Assembly (NCBI RefSeq): GCF_900163645.1
Contig: NZ_FUKM01000015.1
Span: 1 to 64,000, forward strand
Reading direction: 5' to 3'
Length of the DNA: 64,000 bases
Source: Halomonas citrativorans
Lineage (GTDB): Bacteria > Pseudomonadota > Gammaproteobacteria > Pseudomonadales > Halomonadaceae
In this document: piece after piece, positions 27,327 to 36,557 of the stretch
Numbering within the stretch: position 1 is the stretch's first letter
Layout: each line of letters starts with the position of its first letter
Notes under the pieces: generated by a model
Databases searched by the model: none
Seen by the model: only the letters and a program-made list of their open reading frames with translations
Told to the model about the DNA's origin: nothing
Program-made: the position numbers and the translations under genes

Positions 27327-28039
27327 GCCATCTCCCTGGCAGATAGCGCAGCGGCTTGAGCGGCGAGCAGTGACGCCAAACGCGCTGGCTGCGAGAGCAT
27401 TGGGCAGTGGCCGCCGTGTTCAAGTGTTAGCGTCCGCTGGCACTCAATAGCGCTGATCAGCGGGTCATGCTCGCCCACTAGATGAACCACCGGGCATGGC
27501 GACGTATTCAGGCGTCGACGATTATCCAGCGTGGCCAGCCAGTGAAGGCCTTCAGAAAGCGTGGTACGGTCTGCCGGGGGCGTACTGCCAAGCAGGGTGC
27601 GCAGCTGTGCGTGAACCTGATACGGTGCGGGCTCTCCTTGAGCCTGCCAGCGTAGAAAGTGGCGCCACGCGGCATCGCCACGGTGCGCAAAGATGGCCTG
27701 GAAGTCGGCAAGCGCTGCTGACGTCGCGCTATCCGGCGTGCAGAACCTGGCACCTGCTCCCAGCAGTAGTAGCCCTTGTGGCGCAGGAAGATAATCAAGC
27801 AGCGCAGTCGCCAGCAGGCCGCCCAGCGACCATCCGACCCAAACCGCATCGCTGGGCAGACGACTTGTCATGGCCGTGGCAAGCTCACTCAGGGAGGCGT
27901 TGGCAGGCAGTGCAGGCGCCTTGCCGTAACCAGGCCAATCAACGGCGGCGACCTCGACATTGGCGGGCCAGTAAGGGTGTAACGGCCGCCAGATGCGCCG
28001 GTCAATTCCCCAGCCTGAAAGCAGTACCAAGCGCGTCAT
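27323..28039 (-). CDS. bioH: Pimeloyl-ACP methyl ester esterase
   Basis: BioH removes the methyl group from pimeloyl-ACP methyl ester and thereby ends chain extension in biotin synthesis. This 238-residue alpha/beta hydrolase has LLSGWGIDRRIWRPL at the start, the nucleophile elbow VGWSLGG (serine near residue 74), a candidate acid in LVGEHDPLI, and a histidine in LEHGGHCPML. The place between bioF and bioC with four-base overlaps gives strong support. The sequence is fairly divergent from E. coli BioH, so the call depends partly on context. Confidence 0.88.
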   Translation of the reverse strand: MTRLVLLSGWGIDRRIWRPLHPYWPANVEVAAVDWPGYGKAPALPANASLSELATAMTSRLPSDAVWVGWSLGGLLATALLDYLPAPQGLLLLGAGARFCTPDSATSAALADFQAIFAHRGDAAWRHFLRWQAQGEPAPYQVHAQLRTLLGSTPPADRTTLSEGLHWLATLDNRRRLNTSPCPVVHLVGEHDPLISAIECQRTLTLEHGGHCPMLSQPARLASLLAAQAAALSAREMA

Positions 28040-29181
28040 AATGCCTCCAAGTGGCAGGCCGCCAGCGTTTCGAGAAGCCGGTCGATATCACTACGCGAAT
28101 GGCGAGCGCTGAGCGTAATTCGCAGGCGAGACTCATCCCTGGGCACGGTGGGTGGACGAATTGCGCCAACATCAATTCCCGCTTGATACAGCTGTTCGGC
28201 CCACTGCAGCACGCGCGACTCGCCTCCCAAGTACAGCGGTTGAATGGGCGTGCGCGATTCACCCAGCGGCAGGTTCAGCCGTAGAGCCTCTTCACGAAAG
28301 TAGTCTATATGACGCGCAAGGCGTAGGCGGTGCTCGGGTTCGCGCTGGACAATCGCAAGCGCTTCCAGCGTTGCGGCGCTAACACCGGGCGGCTGTGCGG
28401 TGGTGTAGATATAGCATCTGGCGAACTGGGTCAGATGGTCGATCAACTGTGCATCGCCTGCAACAAACGCGCCGGCAGTGCCCAGCGCCTTGCCCAGTGT
28501 ACCGACCAGAATCGGCACCTGGTCACTTCCCCAGCGTGTGCCCACACAGCCGCTGCCGTTATTGCCTATAACGCCAAGGCCGTGGGCATCATCAATCATT
28601 AGCCAGGCATCATGCTGTTGGCTTACCCGCACCAGCGCTTCAATATCGGCCACATCGCCATCCATGCTAAAGACACCGTCGCTAACCACCAGCTTGTGGG
28701 TACAGCGGCTGCGCGCCAGCAGGCGGCTTAAGTCGTCACTATCGTTATGGTGGTAGCGCCGCGCGCGGGCGCCGCTCAGCGCGCTTCCATCCAGCAATGA
28801 GGCGTGATTGAGCCGGTCGTGAAAAATGGCCGTGTGGGTATCGGCAAGCGCCTGTAGCACGCCCAGGTTTGCCATATAGCCGGTGGAGAACAGCACTGCT
28901 CGCTCGCGGCCTGTCCAGGCTGCCAGGGCTTCTTCCAGGTCATCGTGAATCGCGTGGTGGCCGTTCACCAGGTGCGATGCGCCGGCCCCGGCGCCAAATC
29001 GGCGAGCGCCTTCGGCCTGGGCAGACTGAACGCGAGGGTCTTTTGCCAGGCCAAGATAGTCATTGTCTGCGAAGTTCACCAGGTGTGGCTGTCGGGTACG
29101 CCGAGTGCGCCACTGCCGGGCGTGCTGACGAACCGCCCGCGCATTGGCCAGACGTTGATGCCACGCCTCAGACACTGGCAT
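28036..29181 (-). CDS. bioF: 8-amino-7-oxononanoate synthase
   Basis: BioF condenses pimeloyl-ACP with alanine to KAPA using PLP. The 381-residue enzyme contains [74 protein letters not shown] and [15 protein letters not shown] with the PLP lysine. I place the start at ATG 29181, overlapping the bioB stop by 14 bases and giving [15 protein letters not shown], the usual BioF beginning; an in-frame start at 29256 would add 25 residues read from bioB. The gene ends in a four-base overlap with bioH. Confidence 0.94.
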   Translation of the reverse strand: MPVSEAWHQRLANARAVRQHARQWRTRRTRQPHLVNFADNDYLGLAKDPRVQSAQAEGARRFGAGAGASHLVNGHHAIHDDLEEALAAWTGRERAVLFSTGYMANLGVLQALADTHTAIFHDRLNHASLLDGSALSGARARRYHHNDSDDLSRLLARSRCTHKLVVSDGVFSMDGDVADIEALVRVSQQHDAWLMIDDAHGLGVIGNNGSGCVGTRWGSDQVPILVGTLGKALGTAGAFVAGDAQLIDHLTQFARCYIYTTAQPPGVSAATLEALAIVQREPEHRLRLARHIDYFREEALRLNLPLGESRTPIQPLYLGGESRVLQWAEQLYQAGIDVGAIRPPTVPRDESRLRITLSARHSRSDIDRLLETLAACHLEAL

Positions 29182-30220
29182 CCACCGCAAGCTCAGCGGC
29201 GCGCTGGTTAAGCTGCTGCTGAGCCAAGCGCTCACTTTGCGCGGCCTCGCTTTCACAGGTTTCGCGCGTTTCTGGATGCAGGCCTAGCTTGGCAAACAGG
29301 GCGCGGTCGCGGTCGGCCTGGGGGTTGCTGGTCGTTAGCAGCTTGTCGCCGTAGAAGATGGAGTTGGCACCGGCCAGAAACGCCAGCGCTTGGGTGGATT
29401 CGCTCATCTGCTCGCGCCCGGCGGAAAGCCGCACATGGCTTTGGGGCATCATGATGCGCGCTACGGCAATTGCGCGGATAAACTCCAGCGGGTCGAGGTC
29501 TTCCACGTTCTCAAGTGGCGTGCCGGGCACTTTGACCAGCATGTTAATCGGCACCGATTCCGGGTGCGGGCTGAGTTTGGCCAGTTGTTGCAGCAGGGCG
29601 CTTCTATCCTGAGCACCTTCCCCCATGCCCAAAATGCCGCCGGAGCAGACCTTCATGCCCGCCTCACGAACGGTCGCGAGGGTTTCCAAGCGGTCACTGT
29701 AGGTGCGCGTGGTGATGATTTCGCCGTAGTAGTCGGGAGACGTGTCCAGGTTGTGGTTGTAGTAATCAAGCCCGGCGGCTGCCAAACGGGTAGCCTGTTG
29801 GTCGTTGACCATGCCCAACGTCATGCAGGTTTCAAGCCCCAGCGCCTTTACCTGGCGGACCATCTCTTCAACAACGAGCAGATCCTTGTCCCGGGGGCTG
29901 CGCCAGGCCGCGCCCATGCAGAAACGGCTGGCGCCAGCCTGCTTAGCGGCTTGGGCCTGCTCCACCACTTTTTCGATTTCCAACAACTTCTCTTTTTCAA
30001 GCTGTGTGGTGTAGTGGCCCGATTGAGGGCAGTACTTACAGTCTTCGGGGCAGGCACCGGTTTTAATCGACAGCAGGGTTGATACCTGGACCGCGTTAGG
30101 GTCGAAATGCGCTCGGTGCACCTGCTGGGCCTGGAACAGTAAATCGTTAAACGGCAGGGCAAACAGGGCGTTGATTTCTTCGAGCGTCCAGTCATTGCGT
30201 GGGGCAGCAGTTGCGATCAT
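29168..30220 (-). CDS. bioB: Biotin synthase
   Basis: BioB is the radical-SAM enzyme that inserts sulfur into dethiobiotin. The 350-residue protein carries the CxxxCxxC cluster motif in [14 protein letters not shown] (about residues 53-66), followed by [33 protein letters not shown] and [17 protein letters not shown], plus the Arg in LSAGREQMS that binds the second iron-sulfur cluster. It opens the bioBFHCDA operon. The ATG at 30220 lies directly against a BirA-like palindrome and has no good ribosome site (only GG about seven bases before), so leader sequence and operator overlap. Confidence 0.97.
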   Translation of the reverse strand: MIATAAPRNDWTLEEINALFALPFNDLLFQAQQVHRAHFDPNAVQVSTLLSIKTGACPEDCKYCPQSGHYTTQLEKEKLLEIEKVVEQAQAAKQAGASRFCMGAAWRSPRDKDLLVVEEMVRQVKALGLETCMTLGMVNDQQATRLAAAGLDYYNHNLDTSPDYYGEIITTRTYSDRLETLATVREAGMKVCSGGILGMGEGAQDRSALLQQLAKLSPHPESVPINMLVKVPGTPLENVEDLDPLEFIRAIAVARIMMPQSHVRLSAGREQMSESTQALAFLAGANSIFYGDKLLTTSNPQADRDRALFAKLGLHPETRETCESEAAQSERLAQQQLNQRAAELAVDASV

Positions 30221-30252
30221 TGGTAAACCATATTTATATAAAAAGTTGACAA
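30221..30252 (-). promoter_or_regulatory. BirA-type biotin operator next to bioB
   Basis: Read on the minus strand, TTGTCAACT, a 14-base AT-rich spacer and GGTTTACCA form an interrupted palindrome. The known BirA operator is TTGTAAACC-N14/15-GGTTTACAA, so 15 of the 18 half-site bases agree and the spacing is exact. It ends one base before the bioB start codon and would cover the transcription start. Repression by the biotin ligase/repressor BirA is the natural inference; birA is not in the window. Confidence 0.75.
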
Positions 30253-30253
30253 G

Positions 30254-30283
30254 ACTCTAGCGACGAAGCGTTTGCTATGTCAA
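30254..30283 (-). promoter_or_regulatory. Candidate sigma-70 promoter of the bio operon
   Basis: On the minus strand a perfect -35 box TTGACA (30283-30278) is followed after 18 bases by TAGAGT (30259-30254; four of six matches to TATAAT). Transcription would begin within the operator at 30221-30252. Confidence 0.5.
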
Positions 30284-30308
30284 CTAAGAAAATTAAAAAG
30301 GTTTACTG
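30277..30308. promoter_or_regulatory. Second, weaker BirA-like palindrome
   Basis: ATGTCAACT, a 14-base spacer and GGTTTACTG match the BirA operator halves at 13 of 18 positions with the correct spacing. It overlaps the candidate bioB -35 box, and its centre lies 56 bases upstream of the first box. It might help repress bioB by cooperative binding, or affect the divergent DTW gene. Confidence 0.45.
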
Positions 30309-30389
30309 TGGTGATGGATTCGTCAATGATCAAGCACTGCTTTATACTCTGCGCCCTTTTTCATCCTGTTGATTACCTTTGGAGCGCGG

Positions 30390-31148
30390 ATGCCTGCCTC
30401 AACTGAATGTGATTCTGTCGCTGGTCATCCTCGCCCACCGCGGCGTGAGTTCAAGGCGCGGGGTAGTTTTGTCATACGCTGTGAGGGCTGCAATTTGCCC
30501 GCGCTAAATTGCCTTTGTCCGTACCAGGTGAAGGCCGAAAGCCACGCCCAGGTATGGCTGCTGACGCATCCGTTGGAGCACTATAAGCCGACCAATACGG
30601 GCCGGTTGATAGGGGACGTTCTGGCGCAAACGCAGGTATTCACTTGGTACCGAACGGCGCCGGATGCGCAGTTAACCGAGCTTTTGGCAGACCCGCGCTA
30701 CGTGCCCTTTGTTATCTTCCCGGATGACCAGCCCGATTATGCCGACCGGGTGGTGGGAATGGACGCCGTACACAGCGCCAAACAGGCGTCGCGTATTCCT
30801 GTGTTTATCATTCTAGATGGTACATGGCGGCAGGCGCGGCGCATGTTTCGCAAGAGTGCGTACCTGGATGCGTTGCCGGTATTGCCATTGCATACCGAGC
30901 GAGAAACCCGCTACCGGCTGCGTAAGCCCGCCTCGAAAGCGCATTTATGTACGGCAGAAGTGGCCATTGAGCTGTTGCGCCAAGGGGGCGACAACAACGC
31001 GGCGGCCGTGCTGGATGACTACTTCGATGTGTTTAACGATAGCTACGCCGCCAGTCGGTTCTACAAGAAAATTGCAGAACCCACTGAGGCAATGACGCGC
31101 CTGTTAGCACGAAAGGAAGAGTTTGAAGAGTTTGAAGAGAGTCGCTAG
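30390..31148 (+). CDS. DTW-domain tRNA-uridine aminocarboxypropyltransferase
   Basis: DTW proteins such as E. coli TapT (YfiP) add an aminocarboxypropyl group from SAM to uridine 47 of tRNAs to form acp3U. The 252-residue protein has the N-terminal cysteine set CEGCNLPALNCLC, TNTGRL near residue 75, and the signature DGTWRQARRMFRKS with the D-x-T-W core, then RLRKPASKAHLCTAEVA. ATG 30390 has GGAG five bases upstream and is preferred to the in-frame TTG at 30369. It is divergent from bioB and its stop overlaps the stop of the DMT transporter gene by four bases. The C-terminus has a short EEFEEFEE repeat. Confidence 0.85.
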   Translation: MPASTECDSVAGHPRPPRREFKARGSFVIRCEGCNLPALNCLCPYQVKAESHAQVWLLTHPLEHYKPTNTGRLIGDVLAQTQVFTWYRTAPDAQLTELLADPRYVPFVIFPDDQPDYADRVVGMDAVHSAKQASRIPVFIILDGTWRQARRMFRKSAYLDALPVLPLHTERETRYRLRKPASKAHLCTAEVAIELLRQGGDNNAAAVLDDYFDVFNDSYAASRFYKKIAEPTEAMTRLLARKEEFEEFEESR

Positions 31149-32050
31149 CGGGCAGCGCCGGGTAGCCAGCGCAGGAGTATCTTGCGCACCCAGTACCAGC
31201 GGTTAATCAGCAGGGCGGTAAAAATTAGCCCGCAGCCGAGTAGCTGTAGCGGCGCCATAACTTCGCCAAACCACCAGGCGGCAAATAATGCGGTCCATAC
31301 CGCTTCCAGCATCAATACCACCGAGGCGTGGCTTGGCGTGGTCATTCCCTGGGCGGTAATTTGCAGGAAAAACCGCAGAGCGCTTGCCAATAGAACACTG
31401 GCCATAAACCAGCCCAGAATAGACGTGTTAAGCGCCACGGGCTGGCGCTCAAACATAAATGACACCAGGGTTAATACGGTGCCCACGGATAACAGTTGAA
31501 GTGTGGTGAGTGGCAGGGCGGCCACGTTTCGCACGACGCGGGTATTAATATTGATGAGTAACGCAAAGCAGAGTGCCGCGCAGACCATCAAAAGCTGGCT
31601 GGTTTCTACCTTGAAACCTGCATTAAGGGAGAGTAACGCGAAGCCCAGCAGGGCAACGGGTAGGGCGATCCAGGTGGTGCGTGGTGGTCTGTCGCCAAAC
31701 AGCAGCTTGGCAACGATAGGCACCAGCAATATCCCCAGGCTATTGATAAACGCACTTTCGCCCAGGTGATTTGACGTCGCAAGCCCCATGATCCAGAAGC
31801 CAATGGCGCCACTAAACAGAAAGCCCACAAAAATGCCGCGCCGAATGCGCCGTGCTGGCATAGCGCTTAAGGCGGGCCAGGCAAAGCCCAGCAGGATGAG
31901 CCCAGCCAGCAAAAAGCGTGTGCCGATAAACAGCAGCGGCGGCATACCGGCAAGCGCTTCCTTGGAGAAAATCCATCCGCCCGCCGCCAGTATGGTTACC
32001 AGCAACAGCAGGGCATCTGCCTGCCAGGGCGAACGCTTAAGCGTACTCAC
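31145..32050 (-). CDS. DMT-superfamily (EamA) transporter
   Basis: This 301-residue inner-membrane protein has about ten hydrophobic segments arranged as two EamA repeats. The first half includes ALLLLVTILAAGGWIFSKEAL and LLFIGTRFLLAGLILLGF; the second half includes LLMVCAALCFALLININTR and ASVVLMLEAVWTALFAAWWFGE. The motif GTRFLLAG and the late E(A)VWTALFAAW are typical of drug/metabolite transporters of the RhtA/YdcZ-like type. Its start overlaps the stop of the TraB-family gene by four bases, so the two are co-transcribed. The substrate cannot be predicted. Confidence 0.85.
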   Translation of the reverse strand: MSTLKRSPWQADALLLLVTILAAGGWIFSKEALAGMPPLLFIGTRFLLAGLILLGFAWPALSAMPARRIRRGIFVGFLFSGAIGFWIMGLATSNHLGESAFINSLGILLVPIVAKLLFGDRPPRTTWIALPVALLGFALLSLNAGFKVETSQLLMVCAALCFALLININTRVVRNVAALPLTTLQLLSVGTVLTLVSFMFERQPVALNTSILGWFMASVLLASALRFFLQITAQGMTTPSHASVVLMLEAVWTALFAAWWFGEVMAPLQLLGCGLIFTALLINRWYWVRKILLRWLPGAAR

Positions 32051-33300
32051 GCCGCACCACTACCAAACAAGGCACCTGCAATTCGAAAGCCTGCGACCCA
32101 AGTGCCCACGGCTGAGCCGAGCGTGGCGAGGATAAATACCAGCAGCGTGCGCGACACCCGATTTTTCCACCACCCTTTGAGGTGAGTGACATCCTGACGT
32201 AGCGAAGCGAAGTCGCGCACCTTGGGTTTGCGCATGTAAAGCTCCACCCCGGCGGCGACAAAACCGGCCCCAATCGTTGGGTTAAGCGAGGTAAGCGGTG
32301 CGGCAAAGAAAGTGGTAATAACGGTGACCGGGTGGGCAAGCGCAATAATGGTCGCCCCGCCGGACAGAATCCCGTTGATCAAGAACCACTCCAGCACCAA
32401 CTGCCAACCCAAGTCGGTATTGCGTGAGAAGCCAATACCAAAGCCGGTAATGACCAGCGCGGTAATCAGCCAAGGCAAGGCTTTCCAGAGTTTGGAGGGC
32501 GGCGGTGAAGCTTCCAACGCTTCGCGCTCTACCGTTGGGTTCTCGGGTAATGGTGCTTCCAGGTGCTCAACGGTGCCTTTCAGGTGGCCAGCGCCCAGCA
32601 CCACTAACACGTTCTTGAAGCGCCCAGGTGGCGCCTGTTCGGCAAGACGTAGCACCATGTAGCGGTCGCGCTCGCGAATCAGTGGGGTGTAAAGGGCTTC
32701 AGATTCAGCGGCAAACTCGCTAAACGTGGCTTCCAGCATATCGCCTTCTTTTAGCTTTTCGATCTCTTCCTTGGATACGTCCTGGCGCGATAGTACGCTG
32801 CCAATCAGGCCTGAAAAGAGTGAAAAGCGTTGCCACCAGGGCACGTTGCGGTAGATGCGCTTAAGCGTTATCCCGACATCGCGGTCAACCAGTAAAAGCG
32901 GCAAGTTACGGTTACGGCACTCTTCAAGCGCGGCGCGCATCTCGGCACCTGGCTCAATGCCGGACTGCTCAGCGATGCGTTGTTGAAAAGCGCCCAGTGC
33001 CAGGCTTGCCGCGACCATGCCCGCTTTGCCCTGCTTGAATACCTGGAAAAGGTCCTGCTCACCCATGGCATCCGGGTTCGTCATGCTGTGATGGCGAGCG
33101 TCGCACAGCTCAATCGCTACGGCGTCATAAAGCCCGCTGTCAGCCAGCATTCTTACATCGTCAGCACTTTGTGCCGACACGTGCGCCGTACCCAGCAAGG
33201 TGTAGGTAGTACCGCCCACGGTAACCGTTTTCAGCGGCCCGCTAGTGGCGGGTAGTGCGTCAGGCGCCGTGGCTAGCGGGGTGGTGTCGTCTTGGCTCAT
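32047..33300 (-). CDS. TraB/PrgY-family protein with C-terminal membrane domain
   Basis: This 417-residue protein has an N-terminal TraB domain of the Tiki/ChaN-like fold: LGTAHVSAQSADDV near residues 37-50, AIELCDARH, LPLLLVDRDVGITLKR and VLGAGHLKGTVEHL. It is followed by several membrane segments from about residue 275 (LPWLITALVITGFGIGF) to the end. In PrgY the TraB domain limits peptide pheromone activity; bacterial homologues are mostly uncharacterised and may be membrane-bound proteases. The stop overlaps the DMT transporter start (ATGA). trkH starts a new group upstream after a 40-base gap. Confidence 0.82.
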   Translation of the reverse strand: MSQDDTTPLATAPDALPATSGPLKTVTVGGTTYTLLGTAHVSAQSADDVRMLADSGLYDAVAIELCDARHHSMTNPDAMGEQDLFQVFKQGKAGMVAASLALGAFQQRIAEQSGIEPGAEMRAALEECRNRNLPLLLVDRDVGITLKRIYRNVPWWQRFSLFSGLIGSVLSRQDVSKEEIEKLKEGDMLEATFSEFAAESEALYTPLIRERDRYMVLRLAEQAPPGRFKNVLVVLGAGHLKGTVEHLEAPLPENPTVEREALEASPPPSKLWKALPWLITALVITGFGIGFSRNTDLGWQLVLEWFLINGILSGGATIIALAHPVTVITTFFAAPLTSLNPTIGAGFVAAGVELYMRKPKVRDFASLRQDVTHLKGWWKNRVSRTLLVFILATLGSAVGTWVAGFRIAGALFGSGAA

Positions 33301-33340
33301 TAAGGTGTCTCAATTCAAATAGTAAACGGCATCATCCGAA

Positions 33341-34789
33341 TTAGCGCCGCCAAAAAGCGGGCGTAAATAACACTAACACGGTAAAAATTTCCAGGCGGCC
33401 CAGCAGCATGGCAAGCACCAGTATCCATTTGGCAAGATCAGGTAGCTCGCCGTAGTTCCCGCTGGCTTCTCCGAGCGCCGGGCCAAGGTTATTAAGCGCT
33501 GACCCCACAGTCGACCAAGCGGTGACCTGATCCACGCCGGTCGCCATAACGCCCATCAGCATTAAAAAGAACAGCATGACGTAGGCGGAGAAGAACCCCC
33601 AAACAGCCTGGGCGATGCTGTCGGGTACACTCACTTTGCCGACTTTAACCGCGATAACCGCATTGGGATGGATCAAGCGCATAACCTCACGCATGCCCTG
33701 TTTGAGAATCAGGATGATCCGGATAACCTTCATCCCCCCCGCCGTTGAGCCTGAGCAGCCGCCCACAAAGGCGGCAATAAACAGTAAAAAAGGGATGGCG
33801 CCAGGCCAGGCCGAGAAGTCAGCGACGGAAAAGCCTGCTGTGGTCGCGATGGATACCACCTCGAAAAGCGCGTAGCGCAAGCCGCTTAGCGTATCGTAGG
33901 TGTGTGTCAGCCACAGGGTAATCGCGGTAATCGTGACAAGCCCTGCCAGAAACAGCATTAAAAAGCGCGCTTCCGGGTCTTGAAAGTAGTGCAGCAGGCG
34001 TTTTTCACGCCACGCGATAAAGTGCAGGCTAAAACTAAACGCAGAAATGAGTATAAAGGCTGCGCAAATCAGCTCAATCGCGGGGCTATTGAAGTAGCCG
34101 ATGCTGGCATCGTGAGTAGAAAAGCCACCAATCGCCACGGTAGAGAAACTGTGCCCCAAGGCATCAAACCAATCCATGCCGGCCAGCATATAGGCCACCA
34201 TGCAGGCCATGGTGAGAGTGGCGTAGATGTACCAAAGCGCTTTAGCCGTTTCGGTAATTCGTGGTGTTAGTTTGGAGTCTTTCAGCGGCCCTGGAATTTC
34301 GGTGCGGTAGAGTGCCATGCCGCCGACCCCAAGCGTAGGCAGAATCGCGACGGCCAGCACCACAATCCCCATCCCGCCAAGCCACTGCAACTGTTGGCGA
34401 TAGTAGAGAATCGACTTGGGCAAAAAGTCGATCCCCGTAATCACCGTGGCGCCTGTCGTGGTCAGGCCTGAAAACGATTCAAACACCGCATCGGTAATGC
34501 TCAGCGAGGCATCGCCAAACAGCATCAACGGTAGCGAACCAAACAGCGCCAGAACCGTCCAGAACATCGCCGCGATTAAAAAACCATCACGGATGCGTAG
34601 CTCTTTGTGGGCACGGCGATTGGGTAGGTACAAGGTTAAGCCGGTGATCACCGTAATGGCGATACCGATCATAAATGCGTACCAGACCCCATCGCGAAAC
34701 CACAGGGAAATCAAAATGGGAGGGAGCATTGTCAGGCTGAACAGCATCAGCAGCAGCCCTAAAATGCGTAAAATTACCCGCAGACTCAT
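33341..34789 (-). CDS. trkH: Trk potassium uptake system membrane protein
   Basis: TrkH forms the potassium-conducting pore of the Trk system in the inner membrane, important for osmoadaptation. The 482-residue protein has about ten membrane helices in the superfamily of K+ transporters pattern, with selectivity-filter loops such as FSGLTTTGATVITGID (near 110), FSTVAIGGFSTHDAS, SIATTAGFSVADFS and NLGPALGEASGNY. The segment FVGGCSGSTAGGMKVIR is also diagnostic. trkA, the NAD-binding regulator, lies 15 bases upstream on the same strand, making a trkA-trkH operon. Confidence 0.95.
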   Translation of the reverse strand: MSLRVILRILGLLLMLFSLTMLPPILISLWFRDGVWYAFMIGIAITVITGLTLYLPNRRAHKELRIRDGFLIAAMFWTVLALFGSLPLMLFGDASLSITDAVFESFSGLTTTGATVITGIDFLPKSILYYRQQLQWLGGMGIVVLAVAILPTLGVGGMALYRTEIPGPLKDSKLTPRITETAKALWYIYATLTMACMVAYMLAGMDWFDALGHSFSTVAIGGFSTHDASIGYFNSPAIELICAAFILISAFSFSLHFIAWREKRLLHYFQDPEARFLMLFLAGLVTITAITLWLTHTYDTLSGLRYALFEVVSIATTAGFSVADFSAWPGAIPFLLFIAAFVGGCSGSTAGGMKVIRIILILKQGMREVMRLIHPNAVIAVKVGKVSVPDSIAQAVWGFFSAYVMLFFLMLMGVMATGVDQVTAWSTVGSALNNLGPALGEASGNYGELPDLAKWILVLAMLLGRLEIFTVLVLFTPAFWRR

Positions 34790-34804
34790 GGTAGGTGCAT
34801 GCTC

Positions 34805-36178
34805 CTAAAAGAACGTCAAGCCAACCTGGAACATACGCTCGACATCGCGGATGCGGCGCTTATCGATCACAAACAGAATCACGTGATCGCCGCTCTCCAC
34901 CGTGACATCCCCATGAGCGATAATGACGTCCTTGCCGCGCACAATCGCCCCGATCGTGGTGCCCTCGGGCAGGCCGATCTCGCGAACGGTACGACCGACC
35001 ACTTTCGAAGAGTGTTTGTCGCCATGAGCAATGGCTTCAATGGCTTCTGCTGCTCCTCGGCGTAGTGAATGCACATTGACGATATCGCCTCGGCGCACGT
35101 GGGTTAACAGGCTGCCAATGGTGGCCTGCTGGGGCGAAATCGCGATATCGATCTCGCCACCTTGAACGAGGTCCACGTAAGCGGCATTGTTGATCAGCGT
35201 GAGCACCTTCTTGGCCCCCAGCCGTTTGGCCAGCAGCGACGACATGATATTGACTTCGTCGTCGTTGGTCAGCGCGCAGAAAATGTCGCAGTCTTCAATG
35301 TTCTCTTCTTCCAGAAGCCGCTTGCTGGTCGCGCTGCCGTGAAGCACCACGGTGCGGTCAAGCCGTTCGGAAAGCGTGGTACAGCGCTCAAGGCTATGCT
35401 CGATAATCTTGACCTGGTGGCTGTGTTCCAGATGTTCGGCCAAGCGTTCGCCAATGTTGCCGCCGCCCGCAATTACCACGCGGCGAAAGCCTCGTTCGAT
35501 ACGGCGAAGCTCACTCATGACCGCGCGAATGTCTCTCCGAGCGGCAAGGAAAAACACCTCATCGTCGGCTTCAATGACCGTGTCGCCGCGAGGAATGATG
35601 GGACGGTTACGCCGATAAATAGCCGCGACGCGAGTATCCACGTTAGGCATATGGCTGCGCAAAAAGGCCAGGTCCTGACCCACCAACGGCCCGCCATACA
35701 CCGCTTTGACCGCCACTAGCTGCACCAAGCCATCCGCAAAATCCAGCACCTGCAACGCACCGGGGTGTTCAATCAAGCGGCGGACGTGATCGGTGACCAC
35801 CTGTTCGGGGCTGATTAATACATCAATGGGGATCGCTTCGTGGGCAAAAAGCCCCTTACGGGTCAGATAGGGCGTGGCACGCACCCGGGCAATTTTGGTA
35901 GGCGTGCGGAACAGCGTATGCGCGACCTGACAGGCGATCATGTTGACTTCGTCGCTGTTGGTCACCGCAATTAACATGTCAGCATCTTCGCAGCCAGCCT
36001 GCCGCAGAACGATAGGGTAGGAGCCCGCGCCGGTAACGGTACGAATATCGAGCTTGGTGTGCAGCTCGCGCAGCTTATTGGCGTCGGTATCGACAACGGT
36101 GATGTCATTTTCCTCGCGAGCGAGGTGCTCCGCCAGGGTACCGCCGACCTGGCCGGCGCCGAGAATGATGATTTTCAT
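34805..36178 (-). CDS. trkA: Trk potassium transporter regulatory subunit
   Basis: TrkA is the peripheral cytoplasmic subunit that binds NAD(H) and nucleotides and gates TrkH. The 457-residue protein has two RCK_N Rossmann domains ([19 protein letters not shown] at the start; [18 protein letters not shown] near 235) each followed by an RCK_C domain, the normal layout and length for E. coli TrkA. I place the start at ATG 36178, where [10 protein letters not shown] begins; in-frame codons further upstream to 36250 are not part of the family. Fifteen bases separate it from trkH. Confidence 0.95.
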   Translation of the reverse strand: MKIIILGAGQVGGTLAEHLAREENDITVVDTDANKLRELHTKLDIRTVTGAGSYPIVLRQAGCEDADMLIAVTNSDEVNMIACQVAHTLFRTPTKIARVRATPYLTRKGLFAHEAIPIDVLISPEQVVTDHVRRLIEHPGALQVLDFADGLVQLVAVKAVYGGPLVGQDLAFLRSHMPNVDTRVAAIYRRNRPIIPRGDTVIEADDEVFFLAARRDIRAVMSELRRIERGFRRVVIAGGGNIGERLAEHLEHSHQVKIIEHSLERCTTLSERLDRTVVLHGSATSKRLLEEENIEDCDIFCALTNDDEVNIMSSLLAKRLGAKKVLTLINNAAYVDLVQGGEIDIAISPQQATIGSLLTHVRRGDIVNVHSLRRGAAEAIEAIAHGDKHSSKVVGRTVREIGLPEGTTIGAIVRGKDVIIAHGDVTVESGDHVILFVIDKRRIRDVERMFQVGLTFF

Positions 36179-36251
36179 TACTGAGCATCGGTTCCATTGA
36201 AAGCGCCAGCGCAATAGGTAGCGTTGTACATCTAACGTAATGCGCTGCAAT

Positions 36252-36284
36252 AAAGACGGCGGCCAGTGTAAACCAGCCGCCGTC
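36252..36284 (-). terminator. Terminator of the dodecin gene
   Basis: GACGGCGGC and its complement GCCGCCGTC (36255-36263 and 36276-36284) form a 9-bp GC-rich stem with a 12-base loop. On the minus strand TTTATTG follows. It lies between the dodecin stop and trkA. Confidence 0.7.
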
Positions 36285-36300
36285 GAAATGCAGGTAAGGA

Positions 36301-36507
36301 TTATTCCAGCGTGAAACCGACTTTAACGGTGACCTGCCAGTGGGCCACGCGGCCGTCTTCAATATGGCCACGTGTATCGGTCACTTCTACCCAGCGCATG
36401 TGCTGGATGGTTTCTGATGCCTTGGCGATTGCGTTCTGCACGGCTTCCTCGATGCCTTTCTCGGAAGAGCCAGTGATTTCTACGTGCTTGTAGGTGTGGT
36501 GAGTCAT
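36301..36507 (-). CDS. Dodecin family flavin-binding protein
   Basis: Dodecins are small proteins that assemble into hollow dodecamers storing flavin, or in some cases coenzyme A. The 68-residue protein [20 protein letters not shown] continues into [26 protein letters not shown] and [13 protein letters not shown]. The conserved strand-helix-strand-strand fold, the Trp in MRWVEV that stacks on flavin and the [10 protein letters not shown] tail are visible. ATG 36507 has GGAG seven to ten bases upstream; an in-frame ATG at 36528 is less likely. It is a single gene with its own terminator. Confidence 0.92.
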   Translation of the reverse strand: MTHHTYKHVEITGSSEKGIEEAVQNAIAKASETIQHMRWVEVTDTRGHIEDGRVAHWQVTVKVGFTLE

Positions 36508-36557
36508 GGTATCTCCATCCTTAGTCATGAGTTCACTGCCTTGGCACCAGAACGCGC

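Noticed and set aside
29390..30082. A 230-codon plus-strand frame opposite bioB
   Set aside because: bioB is certain on the other strand from its radical-SAM motifs and operon position; the opposite frame is low-complexity and without a ribosome site.
30244..30284. A further inverted pair AGTTGACA/TGTCAACT at the bioB promoter
   Set aside because: The two arms belong to different BirA-like boxes and their mutual spacing (about 25 bases, everted) fits no known operator, so it is a by-product of two neighbouring sites.
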